The notes under the pieces: generated by a model | Seen by the model: only the letters and a program-made list of their open reading frames with translations | The model's database searches: none | What the model was told of the DNA's origin: nothing | Source: an uncultured Saprospiraceae bacterium | GTDB taxonomy: Bacteria > Bacteroidota > Bacteroidia > Chitinophagales > Saprospiraceae | Assembly: GCA_937928575.1 (NCBI GenBank) | Contig: CALFWW010000107.1 | Span: forward strand, 1 to 33,433 | Length of the DNA: 33,433 nucleotides | Reading direction: 5' to 3' | Program-made: the position numbers and the translations under genes | Shown: positions 9,085 through 16,649 of the stretch, piece by piece | How the letters are laid out: each line of letters opens with the position of its first letter | How positions within the stretch are numbered: the first letter of the stretch is position 1

Positions 9085-9473
9085 TTTATTCAATTTGAAT
9101 TGGTTTGTATATAAATGAGGGAAGATTACAGGGAAACGCTTCCAAAATCAGTCCAATCTATCAAAAATCAGCGTCACAGAATTTTTTTAGGGCTACCCAA
9201 TTGATAATGAGGGACTTATTTATTGTTTATCTGACAAATAGAATTGTAAATCAGCTAAGTCGAATAATAATAGGTATTCATAAATCGAGCCTATTCAACT
9301 TTGTTGAAATAATTGCGGACCCTGACTTTCTTTCACTCGCCTAAAATGAAATTTTGGCGACTACATTTTTGTTCAGATAATCCGTCGGACAATCAATTAT
9401 AGAAAAAAAGTGATTCCATTTATTATTGATGAGTAAGTACTGATAAGGAGGTGAATCTATATAATTAAAGAAG

Positions 9474-9481
9474 TATCTTTG
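9474..9481 (+). promoter_or_regulatory. Bacteroidota -7 promoter element (TATCTTTG) upstream of the exonuclease gene
   Basis: TATCTTTG matches the TAnnTTTG consensus and lies 36 bp before the TTG start at 9518. No good TTG -33 box is seen at the right distance, so only the -7 half is supported. Confidence 0.4.
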
Positions 9482-9517
9482 CTATTATTGTAATCAGTCC
9501 ATAGAAACTAAAATATT

Positions 9518-10060
9518 TTGCACTACATAATATACGATTTAGAAGCAACGTGTTGGTTGGGAAGACCACCTGGTTCACTCCAAGAGATCATTGAAATTGG
9601 GGCCATGAAACTCAACGAGTATGGAGAAGTTTTAGGTAAATTCAGTCGATTTGTCAAACCCAAAATCAATCCTAATTTATCTGCTTTTTGTACAGAACTT
9701 ACTTCTATCAAACAAGCTGATATTGATATGGCGGATGGTTTTGAAAAAGTAGTTGAGGATTTTCAAGACTGGATAAATATATTCGAAGATGATTACCTGC
9801 TTTGCTCATGGGGAAGATTTGATAAGACGATGTTGCAAGCAGATTGTGTGCTGCATGATATTGAAAGTGAATGGGTCGAACAGTACATTAATTTGAAACA
9901 ACAATATCAATCAATGAAAGGTTTAAGAAGACCTGCTGGTTTGAAATCTGTTGTAAACAAAGAAGGATTTGAATTTACAGGAATTCACCATAGAGGTATC
10001 GCAGATGCAGAAAATTTAGCAAAAATTTTCACAAAATATATAGACGAGTGGATCGTTTAA
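9518..10060 (+). CDS. DEDDh 3'-5' exonuclease, KapD/ERI-1-like
   Basis: 180-residue cytosolic exonuclease of the RNase T/DnaQ fold. Exo I: YDLEATCW with Asp7 and Glu9. Exo II: CSWGRFDK with Asp102. Exo III: HHRGIADA with His158 and Asp163. The DLEATCW opening and the SWG-x-x-D motif place it with the KapD (inhibitor of KinA pathway) / ERI-1 group, which trims RNA or small nucleic acids. The true substrate is not evident. The reading frame starts with TTG; an in-frame stop at 9509-9511 excludes any upstream ATG and the catalytic Asp is only residue 7, so a non-ATG start is required. A 42-bp gap to the next gene suggests an operon. Confidence 0.85.
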   Translation: MHYIIYDLEATCWLGRPPGSLQEIIEIGAMKLNEYGEVLGKFSRFVKPKINPNLSAFCTELTSIKQADIDMADGFEKVVEDFQDWINIFEDDYLLCSWGRFDKTMLQADCVLHDIESEWVEQYINLKQQYQSMKGLRRPAGLKSVVNKEGFEFTGIHHRGIADAENLAKIFTKYIDEWIV

Positions 10061-10102
10061 AATATTACTTTAAATAATTCGAAGAAAAGACCGATTTAAA
10101 AA

Positions 10103-10765
10103 ATGAGAATTAGCCTATTATTTTCTTTATTCTTTCTTATAGCCTCCAATGTTTTTAGCCAAAAAATCATTAAAAATGGAGTAGTAGATTTTGCAGTTTC
10201 AGTTGCGAATTTGGAGAAAGACCAAGTTCAAATCGTAGATTCATTCTTTGTGCTTGCAAAACTTTCATATACCCATTATTTCTCTAGTAATTCGTTTCTA
10301 TTGGATAATATGGACCGAGATTCATCCGTACGTATACGTCATCATCGATCTCAAAACGGTCAAGGGAGTTATTTTTTCAATTTAAAAGATCAGAATTATA
10401 AGATTGATGAATTATCTGAAATGACTTACAAAGGCATAAGAACAGTTGATAGACTCGATGTCAAAAAGATTGCGGGTTACAATTGTTTTAAGGAAAAATA
10501 TTTTATATCAGATGATAATTTTATTGAATTATATGTGACCAAAAACATAAAACCAGGATTCAATTATTACAAGCAAATTTTTCCGAACACAAAAGGGTTT
10601 CCACTTGAAATCATCATTCGTAAAAGCACTCAGGTTTATAAGTATACTGCAAAATCAATTAATGAATTACCAAATAATTATCCTTTATTTCCCGACTTAC
10701 AACAATATAAACTCTTAAAAGAAGGAAAGTTGAAAGCGCATTTGTTGGCACTTTTAGGTGCTTAG
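10103..10765 (+). CDS. secreted protein, GLPGLI/DUF4412-like
   Basis: 220 residues with a signal peptide ending VFSQ at about residue 20. The body has the pattern of GLPGLI or DUF4412 proteins of Bacteroidota: 'VDRLDVKKIAGYNCFKEKY' (a 'K.I.Gy.C.K' element), then 'ELYVTKNIKPGFNYY' and 'GFPLEIIIRK' where relatives have the GLPG/GLP motif. The function of that family is unknown; these are periplasmic or outer-membrane-associated proteins. The gene sits 42 bp downstream of the exonuclease gene and converges with the lipoprotein gene that ends at 10853. The family assignment is by motif resemblance only. Confidence 0.6.
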   Translation: MRISLLFSLFFLIASNVFSQKIIKNGVVDFAVSVANLEKDQVQIVDSFFVLAKLSYTHYFSSNSFLLDNMDRDSSVRIRHHRSQNGQGSYFFNLKDQNYKIDELSEMTYKGIRTVDRLDVKKIAGYNCFKEKYFISDDNFIELYVTKNIKPGFNYYKQIFPNTKGFPLEIIIRKSTQVYKYTAKSINELPNNYPLFPDLQQYKLLKEGKLKAHLLALLGA

Positions 10766-10852
10766 GAGAAGGAATATCGAATTAACAAGTGAGCGCGTGC
10801 ATCTACGTAGCTGAAATTGTGATCAAATCCACTTCCAAGAATGACGATTATC

Positions 10853-11950
10853 CTAAAGGTATTCAAGTGCAAAATTATTATAAAATTTCCTAACTAAAAC
10901 TTCTACCAAATCTGAGTCCCTTGGACGTTGGCCCGTAGAATTACGATTGTACTCAGGTGGTAAAGCACGACGATCGCCTACGACTCTGTATTCCTCATAA
11001 ATTTCTTCATAAAAATCTTGATAATTATCTCTCGAAGAACGGCAATGATCTGTTTGTGGAATTACTACAATATCTGCGTAAATTCTTAGGCCAGAAACGG
11101 TTTGATCGGTGTAAAGGGTACAAGTTGCAATTTGATTTTCCGTAATGGTAACTAATTCACCATCCGCATTCGTAACCGTTCTGCTTACTGCTATATCTCT
11201 AGTAAAATCTCTGGTAAACGTTTGAAAATTGGATCGAAAATCGAATTGTTCGAATGAGACATTAATGATGCAGTCCGCATTTTTTTGGTTGCGGTCATAA
11301 AATGCTCTTTGAAATTTAGAACCATTATTTTCGACACGTTTAAATTCTCTTTCAATTTCGAATTCGAAGGAAGGATTGTAAGGAGCTTCCGTTTCAATAA
11401 CTAAAATAGTTACTGCATATTCATAGGCCTCTTCCAACAATGCTTCAATTTCAGAAGTTGCATTAAATTTCTTTGCATTTTCAAAATTTTCAAAAGCGGC
11501 TCTTCCGGCGCCACGATCCTCATTTTCCTTGCTTATTTTTAATGCTGCAATACCAGCAATTTTAAAGTCCTCGTACATTTCAATTTCTAAATTTGCTCGG
11601 CGATCTAGAATCGAGGTGTAGCGTTCGTTATTTTTTACGTTTAGATATTTTATAGCTTCCTTGAATTTATGCTCTAATCCTTGATACCCATTATAGGCAT
11701 TAACCCCGTCTTCTAACGACGCTCCATTTTCAGATTCCAAAATAGCTTCAATTTGCTCCTGATAGATTTTGTCCAATGATGTATTTAATATTTCCAAATC
11801 CTTTGAGGAGGCTTTTCCTTTTTTTAATTCCTTTAAAGAAATTTTATAAGATTTTTCATAATTTCCTTTACTCAATAATTTTTGAGTATTAGAACAGTGC
11901 ATCAACAAAGTGGGAAGTGCTAATAAAACCAAATAGAGTAGACCTTTCAT
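10853..11950 (-). CDS. lipoprotein of unknown function with helical N-terminal half
   Basis: 365 residues. The signal peptide has a lipobox-like end (LLMHC, Cys19) followed by SNTQKLL, so it is probably anchored in the envelope. Residues ~25-190 are helical and TPR-like (SKGNYEKSYKISLKELKKGK, then repeated Glu/Lys/Ala segments). The C-terminal half looks beta-rich, with RDFTRDIAVSRTVTNADGEL and strand patterns through DQTVSGLRIYADIVV. I do not recognise the family. It is a single gene, divergent from the pseudouridine synthase gene with 120 bp between their starts, and convergent with the gene ending at 10765. Confidence 0.65.
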   Translation of the reverse strand: MKGLLYLVLLALPTLLMHCSNTQKLLSKGNYEKSYKISLKELKKGKASSKDLEILNTSLDKIYQEQIEAILESENGASLEDGVNAYNGYQGLEHKFKEAIKYLNVKNNERYTSILDRRANLEIEMYEDFKIAGIAALKISKENEDRGAGRAAFENFENAKKFNATSEIEALLEEAYEYAVTILVIETEAPYNPSFEFEIEREFKRVENNGSKFQRAFYDRNQKNADCIINVSFEQFDFRSNFQTFTRDFTRDIAVSRTVTNADGELVTITENQIATCTLYTDQTVSGLRIYADIVVIPQTDHCRSSRDNYQDFYEEIYEEYRVVGDRRALPPEYNRNSTGQRPRDSDLVEVLVRKFYNNFALEYL

Positions 11951-12070
11951 ATTTGTATTTTGGATTAAAAATGAATTGGGGAACCTAAATCTAGTACTTT
12001 GTTAATTAAAAATCTAAATATTTTGACATTGAAATAATTGTTGTAAAAACACTTACCTTCCATGTAAATT

Positions 12071-12958
12071 ATGAAGAAAACAAAGCTAGGAAATAAACAT
12101 AAAGTCCCTGTCATTAAAGGACGTATAAGAATCAGTGATTATTGTGGAAACATATTCCCAATATTGGGAAGTAAAAGTGCCACTAAAAAAGCCCTTGCAA
12201 AAAATAACATTCTGCTAAACGGGAGAGTAGCTAAAACTTCCGATTTGGTAAAAACCGGAGATTTCATTGAATTAAAACAAAGTAATACACGTGCTATTAA
12301 GAAATTGGATGTCGCTGTTGATATCGTTTTTGAAGATGAATTTATTGTGATTGTCAACAAGCCGGGTGGGATTGCGGTCAATGGAAATCGATTTAAAACC
12401 GTTGAAAATGCCGTAGCGAATTTAAATAAAAACAATAAACAGCCGGACGCATTGCCTAGGCCTGTTGCCGTACACCGAATTGATGTGCCTACTAAAGGAA
12501 TGGTCATATTGGCAAAGACCAAGGGTGCATTGATTAATATGAGTCGACTTTTTCAAGAGAATAAAGTTAGTAAGAAATATGTTGCAATCGTTCATGGTAA
12601 AGTAGATGAGAAAGGCGAAATTGATCAGCCTATTGGTGGAAAAAAATCAAGGACAAATTACCAAACCAAGAGGGTAGTGCCATCTAGAGTTTACGACCAC
12701 TTATCGCTTGTAGAGCTTCATCCGATTACTGGACGAACCCATCAGTTACGTATTCACATGAAAGATTTGGGACATCTCATTTTAGGCGATAAGGAATATG
12801 CGATAAATGAAAAAACATTGTTAGGAAAAGGGCTGTTTTTGTGTGCGTGTAGTCTGAAGTTTCCTCATCCAATATCAGGAAAACCAAAGGATTTTCAGAT
12901 TTCACCTCCGACTCGGTTTACGAGAATTCTGGATAGAGAAGCACAACGTTTTAAGTAA
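12071..12958 (+). CDS. RluA-family RNA pseudouridine synthase
   Basis: 295-residue cytosolic enzyme that isomerises uridine to pseudouridine in rRNA or tRNA. An N-terminal S4-like RNA-binding region (~residue 15-75, with KNNILLNGRVAKTSDLVKTGD) precedes the catalytic domain. That domain carries VNKPGG (95-100), the catalytic motif HRIDVPTKG (Asp138; usual form HRLDxxTSG, so Thr-Lys replaces Thr-Ser) and GRTHQLRIHM (221-230), with GDKEYA later. The target site cannot be told from the sequence. A TTG-N22-TACCTTCC arrangement (12029-12061) is a plausible promoter. The orphan gene at 12985 follows after 26 bp. Confidence 0.88.
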   Translation: MKKTKLGNKHKVPVIKGRIRISDYCGNIFPILGSKSATKKALAKNNILLNGRVAKTSDLVKTGDFIELKQSNTRAIKKLDVAVDIVFEDEFIVIVNKPGGIAVNGNRFKTVENAVANLNKNNKQPDALPRPVAVHRIDVPTKGMVILAKTKGALINMSRLFQENKVSKKYVAIVHGKVDEKGEIDQPIGGKKSRTNYQTKRVVPSRVYDHLSLVELHPITGRTHQLRIHMKDLGHLILGDKEYAINEKTLLGKGLFLCACSLKFPHPISGKPKDFQISPPTRFTRILDREAQRFK

Positions 12959-12984
12959 AAGTTGAGAATTAAAAACTACTCAAA

Positions 12985-13542
12985 ATGAAAAACAGGAATA
13001 ATTTTTTTATTGTCAATGGCAATGAAGGACTCGGAATTGAACCAATGGATATGGAGGAATTACTTATACTAATTTATAATGCCTTGCCAGCTCTAGCTAG
13101 TAATCCAGATTATCCTGACTTTATGAATTCAATTGGTGATATAGCAGAGCACCTCTACTTTCCTTGCGATACACGTCGAAGAACAATCATTCAAGCTTGG
13201 GAAGAAATATGCGTACCAACTGGACGTCTTAACCCATATGGAAGTTGCATTTATTACACGGGAAATATTGCACCTTGCGAAGAAGGATATGGTGGAGGTC
13301 CTGTAATTACTAACATATGTTTACCGCAAAACCTTAATAATAATACACCTAATTTTGATCCTGGAAATGGAAGTTGGACTTTAATTGGCAAGAACGCTCT
13401 TTATTTTGAAACCGCGGATGGAATGATTGGAAATTCTCAAGGTGGTGGGACTTGTTTTTCTATTACCGAGATACCAGATATGCCTTACTATCCGCAAACA
13501 CTTACATTGAAATATAGAAATTCGCCATCCAATTTATCATGA
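12985..13542 (+). CDS. orphan protein, no recognised family, Cys-containing
   Basis: 185 residues without a signal peptide or transmembrane helix. The N-terminal third is acidic and helical (MDMEELLILIYNALPALASN). The rest is rich in Gly, Asn, Pro, Tyr and Cys, with six cysteines (in FPCDT, EICVP, GSCIYY, APCEEGY, TNICLP and GTCFS). I do not recognise it. Its start lies 26 bp after the pseudouridine synthase gene, suggesting co-transcription, and a perfect 39-nt palindrome follows its stop. The helical leader plus Gly/Cys-rich body recalls leader-core architecture of ribosomal peptides, but no maturation enzyme is nearby, so that is not claimed. Coding is supported by length and by placement after rluA. 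Confidence 0.55.
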   Translation: MKNRNNFFIVNGNEGLGIEPMDMEELLILIYNALPALASNPDYPDFMNSIGDIAEHLYFPCDTRRRTIIQAWEEICVPTGRLNPYGSCIYYTGNIAPCEEGYGGGPVITNICLPQNLNNNTPNFDPGNGSWTLIGKNALYFETADGMIGNSQGGGTCFSITEIPDMPYYPQTLTLKYRNSPSNLS

Positions 13543-13553
13543 AGAACAAGTAG

Positions 13554-13592
13554 GAGTGTTTTTGTATCCGTCAGACGGATACAAAAACACTC
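13554..13592. repeat. perfect 39-nt palindrome (19-bp arms, 1-nt centre)
   Basis: The arms GAGTGTTTTTGTATCCGTC and GACGGATACAAAAACACTC are exact reverse complements around a single A. It lies 12 bp after the stop of the orphan gene. It may end that transcript, although no T tract follows on the plus strand. It could instead be a palindromic repeat element. Confidence 0.85.
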
Positions 13593-14209
13593 AAAATGAA
13601 GTTACCTATTTTTAAAACGTGTACAATTAGTTAGTTTTCGAATTCCGAATTATATTAATAATGCAAAATTTTTTGTTTTTTCTTTCACAATTAGAGCGGT
13701 CTGAAAAAGTCTATTTAACATAATATAAATTATAGGGTAATCGTATATTTAGCTTGTTTAACAGTTGTTAATGGATCTTATTACAGATATTTTTCATGTG
13801 AAAAATGAACAAGCGTTTCTGTGGGAAATTTGTGCACAGCTGTACAGTAACTTTTAAATATCGTATAAGCTCTAGAAAATTTCCTAGAATTGATGAATAT
13901 CAATGGTGTAGAGCTGTTTCTAGGAAACAAAATCATTTCTGGGAAAAATTTTAAAGAACTGAGAAGTTATATAGAATAAAAGATTCTGCAAAAAAATACA
14001 GCTGATGAGCAGCAGGCTAGCGCAAAAAAATTAAATTTTTCAAATCTGAGAAAATAAATTTTTACCAAAAATAGGAGTCAATCCCCTACTCTATAATTTG
14101 TCTATACAAAAAAATAAAGTTTTAATGTTTAGACCACACACCATAGAGGATCTACTTCGCATCTTAGATTTACAGACCTAATTTGAGTATTTTGAAAAGA
14201 AATTTTTTT
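13593..14209. other. AT-rich stretch without a convincing gene; contains interleaved complementary segments
   Basis: No ORF of normal coding size is present. The longest ATG-started frame I see is 49 codons (13805-13954, MNKRFCGKF...), too short to call. Between 13868 and 13927 two complementary pairs are interleaved: AGCTCTA (13868-13874) with TAGAGCT (13909-13915), and TTTCCTAGAA (13880-13889) with TTCTAGGAAA (13918-13927). A small ATTGAT/ATCAAT hairpin (13889-13904) lies between them. A CTGTG/CACAG hairpin lies just upstream (13819-13839). It may hold an RNA element or the long 5' region of the next gene. Confidence 0.5.
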
Positions 14210-15271
14210 ATGAAAATATTATATACACTCATCAGTTTTTTTCTCGTAACATCTATACATGCACAAGAAAAATATAATTTATCGCTTAGCGCAAATTTTA
14301 TTTTAGATCATCGTCAAGCAAAAATTTATACTGAAGGAATTGTAAAACTTGAAAACAATAAGGCTACAATTACAAGTGGAGTCATCAAAGGAAATTTTCA
14401 GGGTTTGCCAAAGACGAGTAAAAATGATCATGCCATAAATGGAAATAAATATTGGTACAAACCAGCGATAATTGGCGCAAAAAATAAATTAAGTTTTCAT
14501 TGTGCACACCAGGAATTTTGCTTCCTCACCAACCCTATCGATGTTTCAAGGATAAATAAATTGGCTTTTGAAATAGACTATTCCTCCAAAGGGTCTGTCG
14601 ATTATCAAAACCCATCTGATGGAAAAATTTGGAAAGACTGGATAGAATTCAATTATTACATTGATGGGCAAATAGCTGATGACAATAAAGCTGAACGTTT
14701 ATGTGGTTCTGGACATTTTTATGAAGATGGAAATAAAGGAACGAAATACAGGCAACAAAATATCGATGTTGGAAATGGTAATGAATTTCAAATTGAAATC
14801 TGTATGAAAAATACAGGACATGACGAATGGTATACCATTGAAAATATTGAAATTACAGAAACACCAATAATTGAAATTGATCTTGAGGTTGTCGAAGTTG
14901 TCAGTACTAAATCGAAATTGATAAAATCAGTGATATCTTGTTGTGGAAAGATTGAAAAGACGTGCTCTTTGAATAATGTAAAGGATGAAATGGGAACAGA
15001 AGTAGCACCAATTGCCGAACCAAATATTGTTGACTCCCCTACTTTATCCGTTTTCCCAAATCCAACCAACCATTATTTGGAGTTGATGAATTCAGAGAGG
15101 TTTGACTTGAATTCGATACAGATGATGGACGCTGGTGGTAGATATATTAACATTACAAACACGTATCCTTTGAATATTGTTTCACTTGCTGCTGGCACTT
15201 ATTTTATTTCGGTGTTGGAGAAGAATACGCAGGAGCGGGTTAGTGCTTCTTTTGTGGTGGTACGTAGGTGA
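14210..15271 (+). CDS. secreted protein with C-terminal T9SS sorting domain
   Basis: 353 residues. The ATG at 14210 opens a clean signal peptide (KILYTLISFFLVTSIHAQ); the frame is also open to a TTG at 14183, which would add nine basic/hydrophobic residues and is less likely. The middle region (~residue 20-265) has no domain I recognise; it is beta-rich with several Cys and looks like a carbohydrate- or surface-binding module. Residues ~279-353 are a type A T9SS sorting domain: LSVFPNPTNHYLEL, a DAGGRYI turn, SLAAGTYFISV, and a basic end VVVRR. The protein should cross the outer membrane through T9SS and be anchored or released. It is monocistronic, followed by palindromic repeats. Confidence 0.8.
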   Translation: MKILYTLISFFLVTSIHAQEKYNLSLSANFILDHRQAKIYTEGIVKLENNKATITSGVIKGNFQGLPKTSKNDHAINGNKYWYKPAIIGAKNKLSFHCAHQEFCFLTNPIDVSRINKLAFEIDYSSKGSVDYQNPSDGKIWKDWIEFNYYIDGQIADDNKAERLCGSGHFYEDGNKGTKYRQQNIDVGNGNEFQIEICMKNTGHDEWYTIENIEITETPIIEIDLEVVEVVSTKSKLIKSVISCCGKIEKTCSLNNVKDEMGTEVAPIAEPNIVDSPTLSVFPNPTNHYLELMNSERFDLNSIQMMDAGGRYINITNTYPLNIVSLAAGTYFISVLEKNTQERVSASFVVVRR

Positions 15272-15288
15272 TTTTTGTGTGGGATTTT

Positions 15289-15309
15289 GTGATGGGATGC
15301 TCCCATCAC
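15289..15309. repeat. 9-bp stem, 3-nt loop palindrome
   Basis: GTGATGGGA (15289-15297), TGC, TCCCATCAC (15301-15309) is exact. It begins 17 bp after the T9SS cargo stop. It may act as a terminator although no T run follows. It adjoins the larger inverted repeat that starts at 15314. Confidence 0.75.
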
Positions 15310-15313
15310 TTGG

Positions 15314-15367
15314 GGTTATACCGTCCTTTCAGGACTTTTCGTGGAGTCCTGGAAGGACGATATAACC
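15314..15367. repeat. 23-bp inverted repeat with 8-nt loop (REP/MITE-like)
   Basis: The left arm 15314-15336 (starts GGTTATACCG) and right arm 15345-15367 (ends ATATAACC) are complementary at 21 of 23 positions. Both mismatches give G-U pairs in RNA, so the stem is conserved in a strand-asymmetric way. It lies between convergent genes. Confidence 0.8.
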
Positions 15368-15373
15368 CTCCAA

Positions 15374-15431
15374 CGAATGGTGCTAACCGTTCGGCCATAC
15401 CACCACCGTTCGTGCATACCACCATCGTTCG
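15374..15431 (-). repeat. degenerate 19-bp tandem repeat, about 2.5 copies
   Basis: On the minus strand: CGAACGATGGTGGTATGCA, then CGAACGGTGGTGGTATGGC, then CGAACGGTTAG with divergent continuation. It ends about 3 bp before the stop of the SDR gene. Confidence 0.7.
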
Positions 15432-15433
15432 AC

Positions 15434-16135
15434 CTACACAGGATTAGTCGCCCAAACGGTCACCTCAGGAATAAACCCGCGATCATCCATTTCTAATGTT
15501 GCTTTTATCGTATGAGCGATTTCTAATGGTCTCAATTTCGATGCTTCTTCAGGTTTTTCTACCCGTTCTTTGTTATTAAAAGCGGTTGTTACTTCACTTG
15601 GATTAACAAGAATTACACGAATGTTATATTTTCTCAATTCTGATTGCCAACATTGAGTGAGGCCTCGTAATGCAAATTTAGATGCGGCATAAACGCTTCC
15701 ATGGGCGAATCCTTTTAGTGAGGCAGTTGATGCAATATTGATAATGTGTCCTTTCTTCTGTTCTTTGAAAACAGCAACAGCTTCTTGTGTAAACATTGTT
15801 AGGCCGAAAACATTCGTTGCAAATATGTTTTCAAATTGCTCTATTTTAATATCTCCAAGTAATGCAAAGTCCCCTACTCCAGCGTTATTAACTAAAGCAT
15901 CCAATCCTCCTAATTCTTTGATCATTTTCTTGAAACTACTTTTTATTTTTTTGTAGTCCGAGATATCGGCTTTGACATGTGCAGCTCCTATTTCTTTGGC
16001 TACTTTTTTTAATTTAGCGGCATTTCTACCAGTAATCAAAACACTTGCTCCTGCTTTAATTAACAACTCAGCGGTTGCTCTTCCAATTCCAGAACTTCCT
16101 CCGGTTACAATAATTTTTTTTCCTTTTAATTTCAT
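15434..16135 (-). CDS. short-chain dehydrogenase/reductase (classical SDR)
   Basis: 233 residues, normal for a classical SDR: a cytosolic NAD(P)-dependent oxidoreductase. Cofactor motif TGGSSGIG (11-18) with GRN at 36-38 (Arg favours NADP). NNAG at 83-86, Asn108 in ATNVFG, catalytic Ser136 in INIAS, and Tyr149-Lys153 in YAASK. The substrate is unknown. The frame is open upstream to 16189, but that extension (MVGNRYFTKR...) reads through the end of tspO and is not SDR-like; the ATG at 16135 gives the expected MKLKGKKIIVTGG start. It lies 2 bp after the tspO stop, so the two are translationally linked, a pairing also seen elsewhere in Bacteroidota. Confidence 0.9.
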   Translation of the reverse strand: MKLKGKKIIVTGGSSGIGRATAELLIKAGASVLITGRNAAKLKKVAKEIGAAHVKADISDYKKIKSSFKKMIKELGGLDALVNNAGVGDFALLGDIKIEQFENIFATNVFGLTMFTQEAVAVFKEQKKGHIINIASTASLKGFAHGSVYAASKFALRGLTQCWQSELRKYNIRVILVNPSEVTTAFNNKERVEKPEEASKLRPLEIAHTIKATLEMDDRGFIPEVTVWATNPV

Positions 16136-16137
16136 TT

Positions 16138-16611
16138 TTAATTGTTTATTACGACATATGCGTTTAGTGAAATAGCGATTACCAACCATACGATATATGG
16201 AAGTATCAATCCAGCAGTTGGAAAGCCTTTTTGTTTCATACCCATTCTAAATAACCACAACACCAGAAAAAATAACGAGCTAATCACTAAAAGTGCAATT
16301 ACTGTTTTGTGCATGGAAAAGAATACGGGATTCCATAAATAATTTAGCAACAGTTGAGAGAAATAGACAATCAATATGATAGATCTCGATTCTTTATCCC
16401 AATCCAAAATGGACGCCATAAAGAACGCGAAACAAATCATGATCGTGGTCCACGCTGCACCAAATACCCATCCTGGTGGTGTCCATGGTGCTTTATTCAA
16501 TCCTTGATACCATTCGCCTAATACTGCATCTCCTGTAACCAATCCTCCTAGCCCAAGTGCTGCGAAGTTCAAAATCAAAAAGAATAGCAGCTTAATCCAA
16601 TAATTATTCAT
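16138..16611 (-). CDS. tspO: TspO/MBR family tryptophan-rich sensory protein
   Basis: 157-residue, five-helix membrane protein that binds tetrapyrroles and is linked to light, oxygen or stress responses. Diagnostic motifs: KAPWTPPGWVFGAAW (40-54) and LLNYLWNPVFFSM, plus a C-terminal LPYIVWLVIAISLNAYVV helix. The open frame reaches back to 16857, but that part overlaps the divergent gene at 16650 and is not TspO-like; MNNYWIK at 16611 is the proper start. Only 38 bp separate it from the divergent start at 16650; a TACCTTGT box there may be its -7 element. The SDR gene follows 2 bp after its stop. Confidence 0.93.
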   Translation of the reverse strand: MNNYWIKLLFFLILNFAALGLGGLVTGDAVLGEWYQGLNKAPWTPPGWVFGAAWTTIMICFAFFMASILDWDKESRSIILIVYFSQLLLNYLWNPVFFSMHKTVIALLVISSLFFLVLWLFRMGMKQKGFPTAGLILPYIVWLVIAISLNAYVVINN

Positions 16612-16649
16612 AGTTTTAATTTTACAACAAGGTATCACAAAAAAACAGA

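Noticed and set aside
9105..9344. 79-codon plus-strand ORF in the gap between the coiled-coil and exonuclease genes
   Set aside because: No family resemblance, no promoter or plausible start context, and AT-rich DNA of low complexity. The 433-bp gap otherwise shows only a weak hairpin (9337-9360, TCGCCtAAAAT / ATTTTGGCGA).
13805..13954. 49-codon plus-strand ORF (MNKRFCGKF...)
   Set aside because: Short enough to occur by chance, unusual composition, and it overlaps the interleaved inverted repeats, which explain the sequence pattern better.
15374..15431. 19-bp repeats as a CRISPR-like array
   Set aside because: The units are directly adjacent without spacers, degenerate and only 2.5 copies; no cas genes are present.
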